Positions 1-9,100 of a stretch of DNA of 44,335 nt are shown piece by piece. A program made the translations under genes and the position numbers. Position 1 is the stretch's first letter, and the number at the start of each line of letters is the position of its first letter. A model generated the notes under the pieces. That model made no database searches and was not told the origin of the DNA. It saw only the letters and a list, made by a program, of their open reading frames with translations. This DNA comes from an uncultured Bacteroidales bacterium (lineage in GTDB: Bacteria > Bacteroidota > Bacteroidia > Bacteroidales > Muribaculaceae), in assembly GCA_900542185.1 (NCBI GenBank), contig UQMZ01000032.1, positions 1-44,335 of the forward strand. The letters run 5' to 3'.

Positions 1-104
1 CTATGCTCCTGAGTCTGCAAGACCAAATCTGAGGCACATCTGCGACCCTGGCGTATATATTTTTTAAGGAACGATGCCTTAAAACAACTTAAACTTGAAT
101 CGAA

Positions 105-398
105 ATGAAAGGAGTATTCATAGCATACGACCAGGCACATCACGAGCATGTGATTGAAGTACTGAACCGCACCTCATGCCGCGGCTTCACGGCCTTCGGC
201 GAGGTTCAGGGACGCGGCTCGAAGACCGGCGACCCGCACTACGGCACCCACGCCTGGCCCTCGCTTGCATCGGCCATCATGACATTCGTGCCCGACGAAC
301 AGCTCGACCTCCTGATGGAGCGTCTGCACGAACTGGACGAGACCAAACCCATGCTCGGCCTCCGCGCGTTCGCCTGGAACGTCGAGAAGTCAATATAA
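105..398 (+). CDS. PG0541-family, PII-like transporter-associated protein
   Basis: A 97-aa protein starting MKGVFIAYDQAHHEHV, which resembles the small PII/ferredoxin-like proteins named after PG0541 that follow RND efflux pump genes in Bacteroidota. What is seen: a short alpha/beta sequence with no signal peptide or membrane segment, a glycine- and histidine-rich middle (GEVQGRGSKTGDPHYGTHAWPS, about residues 31-52) that in PII-like folds lies at the ligand loop, and a C-terminal helix MERLHELDE. By family knowledge it would act in the cytoplasm as a sensor or modulator of the adjacent transporter; what it binds is not known to me. The presumed RND permease lies upstream, outside the window. 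The gene is followed directly by the periodic repeat at 402-511. Confidence 0.75.
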   Translation: MKGVFIAYDQAHHEHVIEVLNRTSCRGFTAFGEVQGRGSKTGDPHYGTHAWPSLASAIMTFVPDEQLDLLMERLHELDETKPMLGLRAFAWNVEKSI

Positions 399-401
399 CC
401 C

Positions 402-511
402 TAATCGGGATAAATCAGGATTTATCGAGATTATCCTGATTTATCCCGATTAATCCCGATTAATCCTGTTTAATCTCGATTAATCGGGATTATTCTTGAT
501 TAATCCCGATT
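402..511. repeat. 10-bp-periodic degenerate repeat with a 20-bp perfect inverted repeat
   Basis: Eleven consecutive 10-bp units fill this stretch, with consensus near (t/a)(a/t)atcccgat or its reverse complement, in exact 10-bp register. Arms 402-421 and 433-452 are perfectly complementary over 20 bp with an 11-nt loop (422-432). A second stem pairs 482-492 with 501-511. The unit is itself nearly palindromic (aatcccgatt against aatcgggatt), so orientation changes along the array. It starts four bases after the stop of the PII-like gene and ends 26 bp before the tRNA. Function unknown; transcription termination, a DNA-binding array with one site per helical turn, or a slipped-strand expansion are all possible. 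Confidence 0.85.
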
Positions 512-514
512 TTT
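482..514 (+). terminator. possible terminator at the distal end of the repeat array
   Basis: Arms 482-492 and 501-511 form an 11-bp stem with an 8-nt loop, and a T run (511-514) follows at once. It could end the transcript of the PII-like gene before the tRNA. The T run is short and the stem is built from the repeat units, so the call is tentative. Confidence 0.4.
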
Positions 515-537
515 GTTGTATCTTTGCGTCTGAAAAG

Positions 538-619
538 GCGCACGTGGCGTAATTGGTAGCCGCGCCAGACTTAGGATCTGGTGTCTTGCGACGTGTAGGT
601 TCGAGTCCTATCGTGCGCA
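538..619 (+). tRNA. tRNA-Leu (anticodon TAG)
   Basis: Cloverleaf read by eye. The acceptor stem GCGCACG (538-544) pairs with CGTGCGC (612-618), with discriminator A at 619. The anticodon stem CCAGA/TCTGG encloses loop CTTAGGA, with anticodon TAG at 572-574. A long variable arm precedes the T arm GTAGGTTCGAGTCCTAT, as expected for class II leucine tRNAs. CC follows the discriminator, but a full CCA is not encoded (next base c). It decodes CUA, and by wobble other CUN, leucine codons. A terminator hairpin follows at 627-660. Confidence 0.95.
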
Positions 620-626
620 CCCGTAT

Positions 627-660
627 ATAGCCGTCAGCCCACAGGTTGTCGGCTATTTTT
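627..660 (+). terminator. Rho-independent terminator after tRNA-Leu
   Basis: ATAGCCG (627-633) pairs with CGGCTAT (650-656). After one mismatch the stem continues 635-639 with 644-648 around loop CACA. A run of T (656-660) follows. Confidence 0.8.
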
Positions 661-735
661 GTTTTCAGGGCTTCCCGGTAACAATCACCCGGGTTAATAA
701 AAAACGACCGACCCTGTGCTTAAAAACCTGACATC

Positions 736-2148
736 ATGAAAGAATTCATCAACGAGGATTTTCTGTTGCAGACAGAAGCCGCACGCCGCCTATACCATGA
801 CTATGCGGAAGGACTGCCCATCATAGACTATCACTGCCACCTCTCGCCCGAGTATGTGGCCGACAATCATGTCTTCCCCAATCTGTCCAGGATCTGGCTG
901 GAGGGCGACCATTACAAATGGCGCGCGCTTCGCACCAACGGCGTGGACGAACGTTTCATAACAGGCGATGCCTCCGACTGGGAGAAATTCGAGAAATGGG
1001 CCGAGACGGTGCCCTATACCATGCGCAACCCGCTGTACCATTGGACTCACCTTGAACTGAAAACTGCTTTCGGCGTCACAGATCTGCTGAACCCCGCCAC
1101 GGCCCGTGACATCTACGACCGCTGCTCGGAAATGCTGCAACGGCCCGACATGTCGGCGCGCGGCCTGATGCTGCATTACAACGTGGAGGTGGTGTGCACT
1201 ACCGACGACCCGGTCGATTCGCTGGAATACCACATCAAGACGCGCGAGGACAGCTTCAAGGTAAAGATGTTGCCGACATGGCGTCCCGACATGGCTATGG
1301 CAGTTGAGAATCCCGGCAAATACCGAGACTATATCAAACGCCTCGGCGAAGTCACGAAGCTGAACATCCGTTCGTTTGCCGACGTAATCCAGGCTCTGCG
1401 CATCCGTCACGACTTCTTTGACTCCGTAGGCTGCCGCCTCTCCGACCATGGCCTCGGCACATTCTATGCAGAGGATTACACCGATGCCGAGGTCGAAGCC
1501 ATATTCAGCAAGGTATTTCTCCGCAACGAGGAACTGACTCTGAAGGAAATAGCCGTATTCAAGACCGCCATGCTCTACGAGTTCGGGGCGATGGACCATG
1601 ATGCCGGCTGGACGCAGCAGTATCATTACGGCGCGTTGCGCAACAACAACACCCGCATGATGCTCGCCATCGGTCCGGACACGGGATTCGACTCCATCGG
1701 CGACTACACTGTGGGCGAGACCATGTCTAAGTTCCTCGACATGCTGGCCCGCGACAACAAACTGCCCAAGACCATCATCTATAACCTGAATCCGCGCGAC
1801 AACGAATTGGTGGCCACCATGATCGGCAACTTCCAGGACGGCCGATATGGCGCCGGCAAGATTCAGTTCGGTTCCGGCTGGTGGTTCATGGACCAGAAGG
1901 ACGGTATGGAACGTCAGATGAACGCCCTTAGCAACCTCGGTTTGCTGAGCCGGTTCGTGGGGATGCTCACCGACTCCCGCTCGTTCCTGAGCTATCCGCG
2001 TCACGAATATTTCCGCCGCACGCTGTGCAACCTGTTAGGCAACGACATCGAGAACGGGCTGCTTCCTGCTTCGGAATTCGATTTTATCGGCAACGAGATA
2101 GTAAAGAAAGTATCGTACGGCAACGCCAAGGAATATTTCAAGTTCTGA
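736..2148 (+). CDS. uxaC: Glucuronate (uronate) isomerase
   Basis: A 470-aa protein, the usual length for UxaC of the amidohydrolase-related superfamily. It isomerises D-glucuronate to D-fructuronate and D-galacturonate to D-tagaturonate, the first cytoplasmic step of hexuronate catabolism. The family signature DYHCHLSPEYVADN (about residues 31-44, with putative metal-binding His33 and His35) and VVCTTDDPVDSLEYH are present, and the C-terminal region GSGWWFMDQKDGM and LTDSRSFLSYPRHEYFRR is typical. There is no signal peptide. The start at 736 gives the canonical N-terminus (MKEFINEDFLL); no strong Shine-Dalgarno is seen, which is normal in Bacteroidota. Two bases separate its stop from the transporter gene, so the two form an operon. 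A CCCGG/CCGGG inverted repeat (674-678/689-693) in the leader could be an operator, but this is weak. Confidence 0.96.
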   Translation: MKEFINEDFLLQTEAARRLYHDYAEGLPIIDYHCHLSPEYVADNHVFPNLSRIWLEGDHYKWRALRTNGVDERFITGDASDWEKFEKWAETVPYTMRNPLYHWTHLELKTAFGVTDLLNPATARDIYDRCSEMLQRPDMSARGLMLHYNVEVVCTTDDPVDSLEYHIKTREDSFKVKMLPTWRPDMAMAVENPGKYRDYIKRLGEVTKLNIRSFADVIQALRIRHDFFDSVGCRLSDHGLGTFYAEDYTDAEVEAIFSKVFLRNEELTLKEIAVFKTAMLYEFGAMDHDAGWTQQYHYGALRNNNTRMMLAIGPDTGFDSIGDYTVGETMSKFLDMLARDNKLPKTIIYNLNPRDNELVATMIGNFQDGRYGAGKIQFGSGWWFMDQKDGMERQMNALSNLGLLSRFVGMLTDSRSFLSYPRHEYFRRTLCNLLGNDIENGLLPASEFDFIGNEIVKKVSYGNAKEYFKF

Positions 2149-2150
2149 CT

Positions 2151-3650
2151 ATGATCAACTCGCAAGCACTCAGCCCCGGAGCGGAGACTACTGAAAAGTC
2201 CAGCAACTTCCGCTGGTTCATCTGCACGCTCCTGTTTCTCGCCACCACGGTCAACTACATGGACCGTCAGGTATTGTCGCTGACCTGGAAGGATTTCATT
2301 GCTCCGGAATTCCACTGGACCGATACCAACTACGGCATCATTACCGGCGTATTCTCGGGCGTTTACGCCGTCGCCAACCTGTTCGCCGGTAAGTTCATAG
2401 ACTGGATGGGCACCAAGAAGGGCTACCTATGGGCCATATTCATCTGGAGCGCCGGCGCCTGTCTGCACGCCCTGTGCGGCTGGGCCACCGAGCACACACT
2501 GGGCATCGACTCCGTGTCGCAGATGGTAGGCGCTACCGGGGCCGCAGCTTCAGCCATAGCCATCGTTTCCGTCTATTACTTCATAGCCGCGCGAATTATC
2601 CTGAGTGTGGGCGAGGCCGGCAACTTTCCCGCCGCCATCAAGGTAACGGCCGAATACTTCCCGAAACGCGACCGCGCTTTCGCCACGTCGCTATTTAACG
2701 CCGGCGCTACTGTCGGTGCGCTGATCGCACCGCTGACCATTCCGTCGCTGGCCAGGTACTTCAAGGACGCCGGAATCGGCAACGGCTGGGAAATGGCCTT
2801 CGTCACCATCGGCGCACTCGGATTCGTGTGGATGGGCCTCTGGATGGTCTATTATAAGAAACCGGCCAAGTCCCCATACGTGAATGCAGCAGAACTGCAG
2901 TACATCGAATCGGACAATGCCGGTGACATTTCGGGCGAAGCCGCGCGCCAGGAGGCCGTGAAAGAAGACTCCGACACCCCGACTATTCCATTCTTCAAGT
3001 GTTTCAAGTATCCGCAGACATGGGCCGTATTCTTCGGCAAGCTGCTGACCGACGGCGTGTGGTGGTTCTTCCTGTTCTGGATTCCGGCATATATCTCGGA
3101 TGTATATGGATTCTCGAGCGACACGGGAACGTCGCAGATGCTGATTTTCGTGCTTTATGCCATCACGATGCTTTCGATTTACGGCGGAAAGCTCCCTACC
3201 ATCATCATAGAGAAGACAGGGCTTAACCCATACGCCGCCCGCATGAAGGCCATGTTCATCTTCGCGCTGTTCCCGCTGTTAGCGATATTCGCGCAGCCGC
3301 TCGGATCCATTTCATACTGGTACCCCATCATCATCATCGGCATCTGCGGCGCCGCCCACCAGGCATGGTCGGCCAACATATATTCCGTAGCCGGCGACAT
3401 GTTCCCCAAGAGCACCATCGCCACCATCATCGGTATCGGAGGAATGGCCGGCGGACTTGGATGTTTCCTGATCAACTTCTGTTCAGGCATCCTGTTCGAC
3501 TACGCCGCGGAAACGAACATGCAGCTTCTTGGCTTCCAGGGCAAGCCCGCCGGCTACTTCATCGTGTTCTGCGTCTGCGGCGTCGGCTACCTCGCCGCCT
3601 GGTGCCTCATGAAGCTCCTCGTCCCCCGCTACAAACTCATCGAACCCTGA
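2151..3650 (+). CDS. exuT: MFS hexuronate transporter (ExuT-type, anion:cation symporter family)
   Basis: A 499-aa major facilitator protein. It begins MINSQALSPG..., with membrane segments from WFICTLLFLATTVNYMDRQVLSLTW onward. The motif NYMDRQ in the first helix and RIILSVGEAGNFPAAIKVTAEYFPKRDRAFATSLFNAGATVGA in the fourth and fifth are characteristic of the ACS family that contains ExuT. About 12 helices are evident, with a charged central loop near residues 245-275. It should import glucuronate or galacturonate for UxaC. I chose 2151, two bases after the uxaC stop, rather than the upstream in-frame ATG at 2025, because the upstream 42 residues are arginine-rich, overlap uxaC and do not look like a transporter N-terminus. 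A strong bidirectional terminator follows. Confidence 0.88.
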   Translation: MINSQALSPGAETTEKSSNFRWFICTLLFLATTVNYMDRQVLSLTWKDFIAPEFHWTDTNYGIITGVFSGVYAVANLFAGKFIDWMGTKKGYLWAIFIWSAGACLHALCGWATEHTLGIDSVSQMVGATGAAASAIAIVSVYYFIAARIILSVGEAGNFPAAIKVTAEYFPKRDRAFATSLFNAGATVGALIAPLTIPSLARYFKDAGIGNGWEMAFVTIGALGFVWMGLWMVYYKKPAKSPYVNAAELQYIESDNAGDISGEAARQEAVKEDSDTPTIPFFKCFKYPQTWAVFFGKLLTDGVWWFFLFWIPAYISDVYGFSSDTGTSQMLIFVLYAITMLSIYGGKLPTIIIEKTGLNPYAARMKAMFIFALFPLLAIFAQPLGSISYWYPIIIIGICGAAHQAWSANIYSVAGDMFPKSTIATIIGIGGMAGGLGCFLINFCSGILFDYAAETNMQLLGFQGKPAGYFIVFCVCGVGYLAAWCLMKLLVPRYKLIEP

Positions 3651-3669
3651 AGTTTCTCTCCCTAAAAAA

Positions 3670-3718
3670 TCAAGCATCAAATGCGATCGCTTTTATCGCA
3701 TTTGATGCTTGACGTTTT
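3670..3718. terminator. Bidirectional terminator between convergent operons
   Basis: An 18-bp perfect stem (3670-3687 with 3695-3712) around a 7-nt loop. TTTT follows on the plus strand (3715-3718) and an A-rich stretch (3664-3669) precedes it, giving T residues on the minus strand. It lies between the MFS gene (+) and the choice-of-anchor protein gene (-), so it can stop both transcripts. Confidence 0.9.
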
Positions 3719-3732
3719 AGGTTGATAGAAAT

Positions 3733-6015
3733 CTATCTGACCGCCTTCACGACCTGACCGTTACTGCGGCGTATAATGTATATATCGCCTTTGCGTGGAT
3801 TCGTAATTTCCAGTCCCTGTAGATTGTAGAAACGACAGTCCGATGCATTGTCGCCTGTGACTTCATCTATGCCTACGGTGCTGTCGGCTTTTGACAACGA
3901 TACTTTACGAATCATGAGATTATACAGGTCGTAACCATATTCCCCGTTCGCGTGGATGGCAAGACGCCCGCGCAACGGGGTCGCCTGTTCGGATTGTGGA
4001 CTGACACCGGATTCATTCAAGACCTCGATTGTGGCGTTATAATCCGAGTATTTGTTTCGACCGTCCAAAGCGAGGGTCTGAGGATAAGATACCATATCGG
4101 AACCGTCCATAATAAATCCGACTACAAGAGGGAATTCACTTTCAGCCCCTTTCAGGTTCAGAAGAACTTCATATTTGCCGTACTCCAGATTGAACGGAGG
4201 GGATACGAGCATGTCGTCGGCGGTTCCGCCATCATAATCATTTAATGTCAGGGTAAACGCATTGGTTCCTATACCCCAATAGTCATCTTCATCGCCGTCG
4301 CCGTTCCGGATTTCCCATAAAGCGGAAAGAATGGAAGTGTCAACGTCCTGTGTGAAGTCGACTTCGTAAGGTATAGCCTGGGTTTTGTCTCCGATCCAGG
4401 GGGAAGTGACTGCAATAGGCTCCGTATCCGGTGCCACATCGCCGACATAAGGAACGGCATGATACTTGAATACGCCTCCGTTTTCGGGAGTGTCGGAGTA
4501 GGAGACTTCATTGCCGGGAACGATATTTTCCGTAATGGTAGTCAGGAGCTGACCGTCCCTGTAAATCTCTATTTTTGAAATCGCATCGATTGGCGAACCG
4601 ATATTGGTGACGGCCGGAGCTGTCATCGTAATCTGTGCGCTGTTATCGATCGCCGCTACTTTCAGATCAGATATGGCGGCTGGACGTTCAATAGTCTTTT
4701 CGATTATAAACTCATAGAATTTCATATACCTGCCTGACGGACCCTCCTCGCGTGCGGCATGAAGCGAGAGGTTGAATTCCCCGGCCTCGTCTACCTTGAA
4801 TGCCACGTACGACTCTCCGCGAGTTGCCGGAAGACTCTCGATGACGCCGAGCTTAGCGGTCTGGGATTCAATGGATCTGCCGGTGCCTTTATAGACCTCG
4901 ATGCCGGGACTTGCAGTCTCGTTATATTCGGCGTCCATTCTGAGGCGGTAGACGCCGGGCTCATCGAACTTGACTTTAGGAAGCATCAGCCAGTCATCCT
5001 CCCTGTCGTAGGAAGACGGATAGAACTGTATATATCCCGACTTCAGGGACCATCCTTTAGAAGAAGACAGCTGAGAATTTGGCCCTTTGACTATGGTGAA
5101 GTAGGTGGCGAAATCATCGGCCGACAGTTCCTGTATTCCGGCTGTCCAGGGAAGACTGAATGCCTGTAGTGGTCCGATGTGACGTGACTGGGTTTCGGTT
5201 CGGGCGCTTGCAACGCCGTTGACCGTTACAGACACTCCGTAAAGATGCTTTCCCGCAGTGAGTCCCAATGACTCGGTATCGGTGAAAGAAGTGGCGTCTC
5301 CCGCCAGCGTGCCTATGAGCACTCCGTCACGGAACACCTCGACCTTGTCGAACGTCGCGCCTTGAGGCAGTTCCGCTCCATCACTGTCAGAGGTGGGCAA
5401 TGTCCAGCTTAACGAAGCCACGACCAACCCGTTGATGTCAGGCGTCACAGTCAGATTGCCCGGAGACGCGGGAGAAAAGATATTTTCCTTCACCTCAAAG
5501 CCCGTGATCACGATGTCGTCTTCATATTCGGGCGAATATGCATGGAATCCGAATACATAATCGGCCGTGACGGCGGGTGACACCACCTTGGAGATACGTT
5601 GCCAGCCGTAATCGGAGAACTGGAAATCATAGATCATCGCTCCCTCGGCGGACAGGGCCTCCATGGTCCCGGACTGAGCCATGTGCAGGCTGAAACGCTC
5701 GTTGGCGTCCACCTCCTGCATAAAGATGACCTTGTATTCCTTACCGGCCTCAAGGTGTATGGCAGGTCCGATCAGCCAGTCGTCTGCCGGATTCTTCCGG
5801 TCATAGCGGTATTCCTTGCCGTTGGGGTATCCGGCTTCCTTGGCATCGCTGGTGCGGAACTCGATATCCTCCCAGGTCTTGGTCCCCTCGGCGACATTAA
5901 TGACGGTCCATTCAGCGTCCTGATAGAATGTGGAACTGTAGGGGACCTGTTTCCCCTGTGCGAATGCCATGGCCGGTAACGCCAAGGCAAAGGCGAGTGT
6001 AAATAATTGTTTCAT
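3733..6015 (-). CDS. Secreted choice-of-anchor J / Fn3 protein with short C-terminal sorting-like tail
   Basis: A 760-aa exported protein. The signal peptide is MKQLFTLAFALALPAMAFAQG (about 1-20). Three jelly-roll-like modules each carry the motif DDWL or DDML followed by P and a 'xxGxY' turn (DDWLIGPAIHLEAGKEY, DDWLMLPKVKF, DDMLVSPPFNLEYGKYE), the hallmark of choice-of-anchor J/cleaved-adhesin domains. They are separated by Fn3-like modules (about 183-280 and 442-535, with VEVFRDG and IEIYRDG strands). The last ~35 residues (FYNLQGLEI..P.KGDIYIIR) match the tails of three other proteins here. It is last in the peptidase-led cluster, 93 bp after its neighbour. Likely a secreted or surface binding protein; no catalytic motif is seen. 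Confidence 0.75.
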   Translation of the reverse strand: MKQLFTLAFALALPAMAFAQGKQVPYSSTFYQDAEWTVINVAEGTKTWEDIEFRTSDAKEAGYPNGKEYRYDRKNPADDWLIGPAIHLEAGKEYKVIFMQEVDANERFSLHMAQSGTMEALSAEGAMIYDFQFSDYGWQRISKVVSPAVTADYVFGFHAYSPEYEDDIVITGFEVKENIFSPASPGNLTVTPDINGLVVASLSWTLPTSDSDGAELPQGATFDKVEVFRDGVLIGTLAGDATSFTDTESLGLTAGKHLYGVSVTVNGVASARTETQSRHIGPLQAFSLPWTAGIQELSADDFATYFTIVKGPNSQLSSSKGWSLKSGYIQFYPSSYDREDDWLMLPKVKFDEPGVYRLRMDAEYNETASPGIEVYKGTGRSIESQTAKLGVIESLPATRGESYVAFKVDEAGEFNLSLHAAREEGPSGRYMKFYEFIIEKTIERPAAISDLKVAAIDNSAQITMTAPAVTNIGSPIDAISKIEIYRDGQLLTTITENIVPGNEVSYSDTPENGGVFKYHAVPYVGDVAPDTEPIAVTSPWIGDKTQAIPYEVDFTQDVDTSILSALWEIRNGDGDEDDYWGIGTNAFTLTLNDYDGGTADDMLVSPPFNLEYGKYEVLLNLKGAESEFPLVVGFIMDGSDMVSYPQTLALDGRNKYSDYNATIEVLNESGVSPQSEQATPLRGRLAIHANGEYGYDLYNLMIRKVSLSKADSTVGIDEVTGDNASDCRFYNLQGLEITNPRKGDIYIIRRSNGQVVKAVR

Positions 6016-6067
6016 AAAGCGTAGTTATTGTGGAATTTACGAAAGTCCAGATCAGTGGAATAAACGG

Positions 6068-6103
6068 GATTCCCGTCCCGCCCGTAGCGAGCGGGACGGA
6101 ATC
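6068..6103. repeat. GC-rich intergenic hairpin
   Basis: Arms 6068-6081 and 6091-6103 pair over about 13 bp with one bulged C; the core is cgtcccgc/gcgggacg with loop 6082-6090. It sits in the 93-bp gap between two minus-strand genes. Read on the minus strand it is followed only by a short T-containing stretch, so it may attenuate transcription or stabilise mRNA ends rather than act as a full terminator. Confidence 0.6.
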
Positions 6104-6108
6104 TATAT

Positions 6109-9100
6109 TCAGAGAATTACCTTGCGCGTAACGCCGGATTCGGAGCGAATGATGTATAGATTGCCCTTTTGAGGCTCCTTTACCTCAAATCCGTTTATAT
6201 CATAGTATTTCACAGAGTCGCCCGCGCCATCGGACATGATGCCGTTGATTCCCGAGAATCCAAGATTAGGCGACTTGTCGGAATCCATGACGCGCATATT
6301 GTCTATACGCAGAGTACCTGAGGTGCAGCCTTTGCCCAGAATGCGAACCGTAATGTACGGAAGATCCTTGAACTCATTTAGGTCAATCACGGCCTCCCGC
6401 CATTCTTCCTGTCCCTGTGCGGAATTGAAGTCAATTGTGCCTGCGGATGCGATTTCACCTGTAAAAGCCTTGTTGATCTGAGGTTCGATGCTCATGGGAT
6501 GTCCGGGAACGACATAATAATCGAAAATCAGTTTCGGCTTCAGGGCATTCATCATATCTACCTTGCCGAAGCATACATAACTCAAGTCGCCGTCCTGCGC
6601 TGCATCGAAAGCCATGCAGCCGTTGTCGTTGTCCGAAGAATAGTTGGCTTCCGGCTGCCATCCGTTGTCTCCGTTGTTCATGCGGTACCACATATCCCAT
6701 CGCACGTTGCCGTTGACCCAGCTCTCGACAAACGGATATGAGTAAGGCTGACCTACAATGACTTCCGTCGAGATGTAGGCATTGCCGGCGCCTGCCGAGT
6801 TGACAGCCTGCACGGCGTACATAGCCAGTGTCTGATTCTGGGCGTAGTAGCCATCCTGAACATCGATGGACAGCTCATTGCCCTTCACGTTTTCCTTGTA
6901 TCCGACGGCGCTGTTGTCTATTACCTTATAGATGTTGTAAGTAAGGTTGTTGGGATTGCAGTAACCGCCGTTGGCTCCTTCGTCAGGTGTTTCCCACGTG
7001 AGTTTCATGCCTCCCTTCAGGTTGTCGGTCAGGGTAATGTTCTTAGGCGCTCCCGGAAGGTCGAGTCCCAGATATACATTCTGTTCCAGACGTTCGCCGA
7101 TACCGGCTTCGTTGTATGCGACGATGGTATATGTAGTCATTCCCTTCGCCCCCTTGTTGTCGGTGATAGTGACAAGCTTGCCGGGTTCGGATACTTCCTG
7201 GCTCTTCACCAGCTCGGATGTGTTGCGCCATACCTCCACTTTGGTGAGTTTGTCCAGATCCTTGCCGTTAACACATTTTTTCGGCAGGTTGAACCTGATT
7301 GTCACGGGAGCGGTACCCTGCGATGTCTTGATGGAAAGGTTCTCCACTTTGGCCGGAGCGTTGTCATTGGGAAGGACATCGATGCTCATATCGTCTATTT
7401 CGATGGAAAGACCCTTAACGCAATCGGAAATCGCATGGAACCCGAAATGATAATATCCGTCTTTCTCAGGACTCACCGTGACTCTATGTTCTTTCTGCTT
7501 TCCGAAACTTATGAATTGATTCTCCGCCACTTTGTAATCATCGGTATTCACTCCAATACCGAATTTTACTTCCATCACGTCGAAAAACTTACCATTATTC
7601 ATGTTCTCGCAGACGGTGTATCGCAGTTCATAACGGTTTCCGGCCTTCATGTCTATTCCGGGAGTTATAAGCCAGTCGTCCTGCGGTTCCGGATTGTCGG
7701 TGCCGGTGAATATATATGCCGTTTTTGTCTTGTGTTTGCTCCATTTCCAGCTGCTGCCATCATTGTTGCCGTCTTTTACAAGGAACAGATCCAATGAGTT
7801 TTCGTTGTCAAAATTCTGGAAATAGGGTACCTCGAATCCTTTACCGAACGGTACGGTGTTGGACAGAGCCCGAGTGGACTCGCGGAATCCGTTGCTTGCC
7901 TTGACTTCGTACCAGTAGCCTACGGGCAGATCAGGCTGGGCGATGGTTTCCTGAAACGAAAGCGTTTTAATGTCCTTGGCCACGACAGTATTGTCCGGAT
8001 TACGTGTGACGGTATACGTAATTTTCGCGGGGTCGACGTATCCCTGATGCTGACCTTCTGTCACGGCATCCCAGGTAAGCGAGAACAGTCCGGTGCTCTC
8101 GTCGACCGACAGCGAGACATTGGCGGGTGCGAGAGGATAATCCTCGCCGACCCATTGGCTCAGGACCGCCTCAGGACCGTCGCCTTCGGCATTGGAGCAA
8201 ACGACGCCTACGGTCACGTCGCCGTTAGGCAACACTATGTCCTTGGTGACGGCAGTGCCTTTCTCGCCTTTGCCTTCAGCTATGACATTGTCATTGGCAT
8301 ATACTTTCCATGAGATCTCGCCTGACAGGTCATCGCCCATATATGTGTATGAGGGAAGTGTAAAGGAAATGGTTCCGGCAGTATCGGCGCCATTCATGCT
8401 TATCGTTATGTCGGTGGCGTATCCGGGGGCGTTGTCCTTGGCCAGCGCGGGCATCACTCCAAGACCGAAGATTTCCTGCTGGTCATCGAATGTAGTGACC
8501 AGTGTCGCAGCTCCGGTTCTCGTGTCCACCTTGTATAGACGGGAATAGGACAGATTGTTTCCGGCATCGCCCATATACGCCCAGTAGAGTTCACCGGTCT
8601 TGACATCGAATGTCATGGACTGGGAATATCGGGGATTGGGATTTACTCCTGTCGGACCGACCTTGGATGCGTTTCCGTTTGTCTTGTCTATCTTGTACAG
8701 GTCGCCGACATTGTCGATACCGTACATCTGGCCCGAAGCGTCGATGGAGAGTCCGTAATAGTTGCCGCAGTCGCCCACCGGGGTAAGTGAATTGTCAAGA
8801 TAATTGACAATGGCAAGTTTGCGTTTGCCGTCGATGGTATATTGTCCGTAGATTTTACCGTCGGTAGGGTCCCAGGCATGGTCGCTGGTAGAGGCCAGCG
8901 TGCTTGACACCTCGCCCAGATTCTTGAATTCGCCGGTGGCTACATTATAAGAATACAGTGAGGAAATGTCGATGCCGGTCATTCCGGAAGGATCCGTTTG
9001 CCGCCAGATGTAGTAGAAGGTGTCTCCTGCCAGAACCGCGCCGCCGCTGCAGTGGGAGTTCATTTGTCCGATACGGGCGAATGGCTCGGGCATGGATCCG

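Noticed and set aside
2..67. Open reading stretch ending ...CDPGVYIF and stop at the left edge, possibly the C-terminus of the upstream RND permease
   Set aside because: Only about 21 residues are visible and none match a motif I can recognise; it could equally be intergenic.
402..511. CRISPR array
   Set aside because: The units are contiguous 10-bp blocks with no spacers, and no cas genes are present.
790..2004. 404-aa minus-strand open frame opposite uxaC
   Set aside because: Antisense shadow of a clear UxaC gene; its His/Val/Ala-rich composition comes from codon bias on the other strand.
2025..2150. Longer start for the hexuronate transporter
   Set aside because: The extra 42 residues overlap uxaC in another frame and are arginine-rich, unlike an MFS N-terminus; the ATG at 2151 fits the operon spacing.
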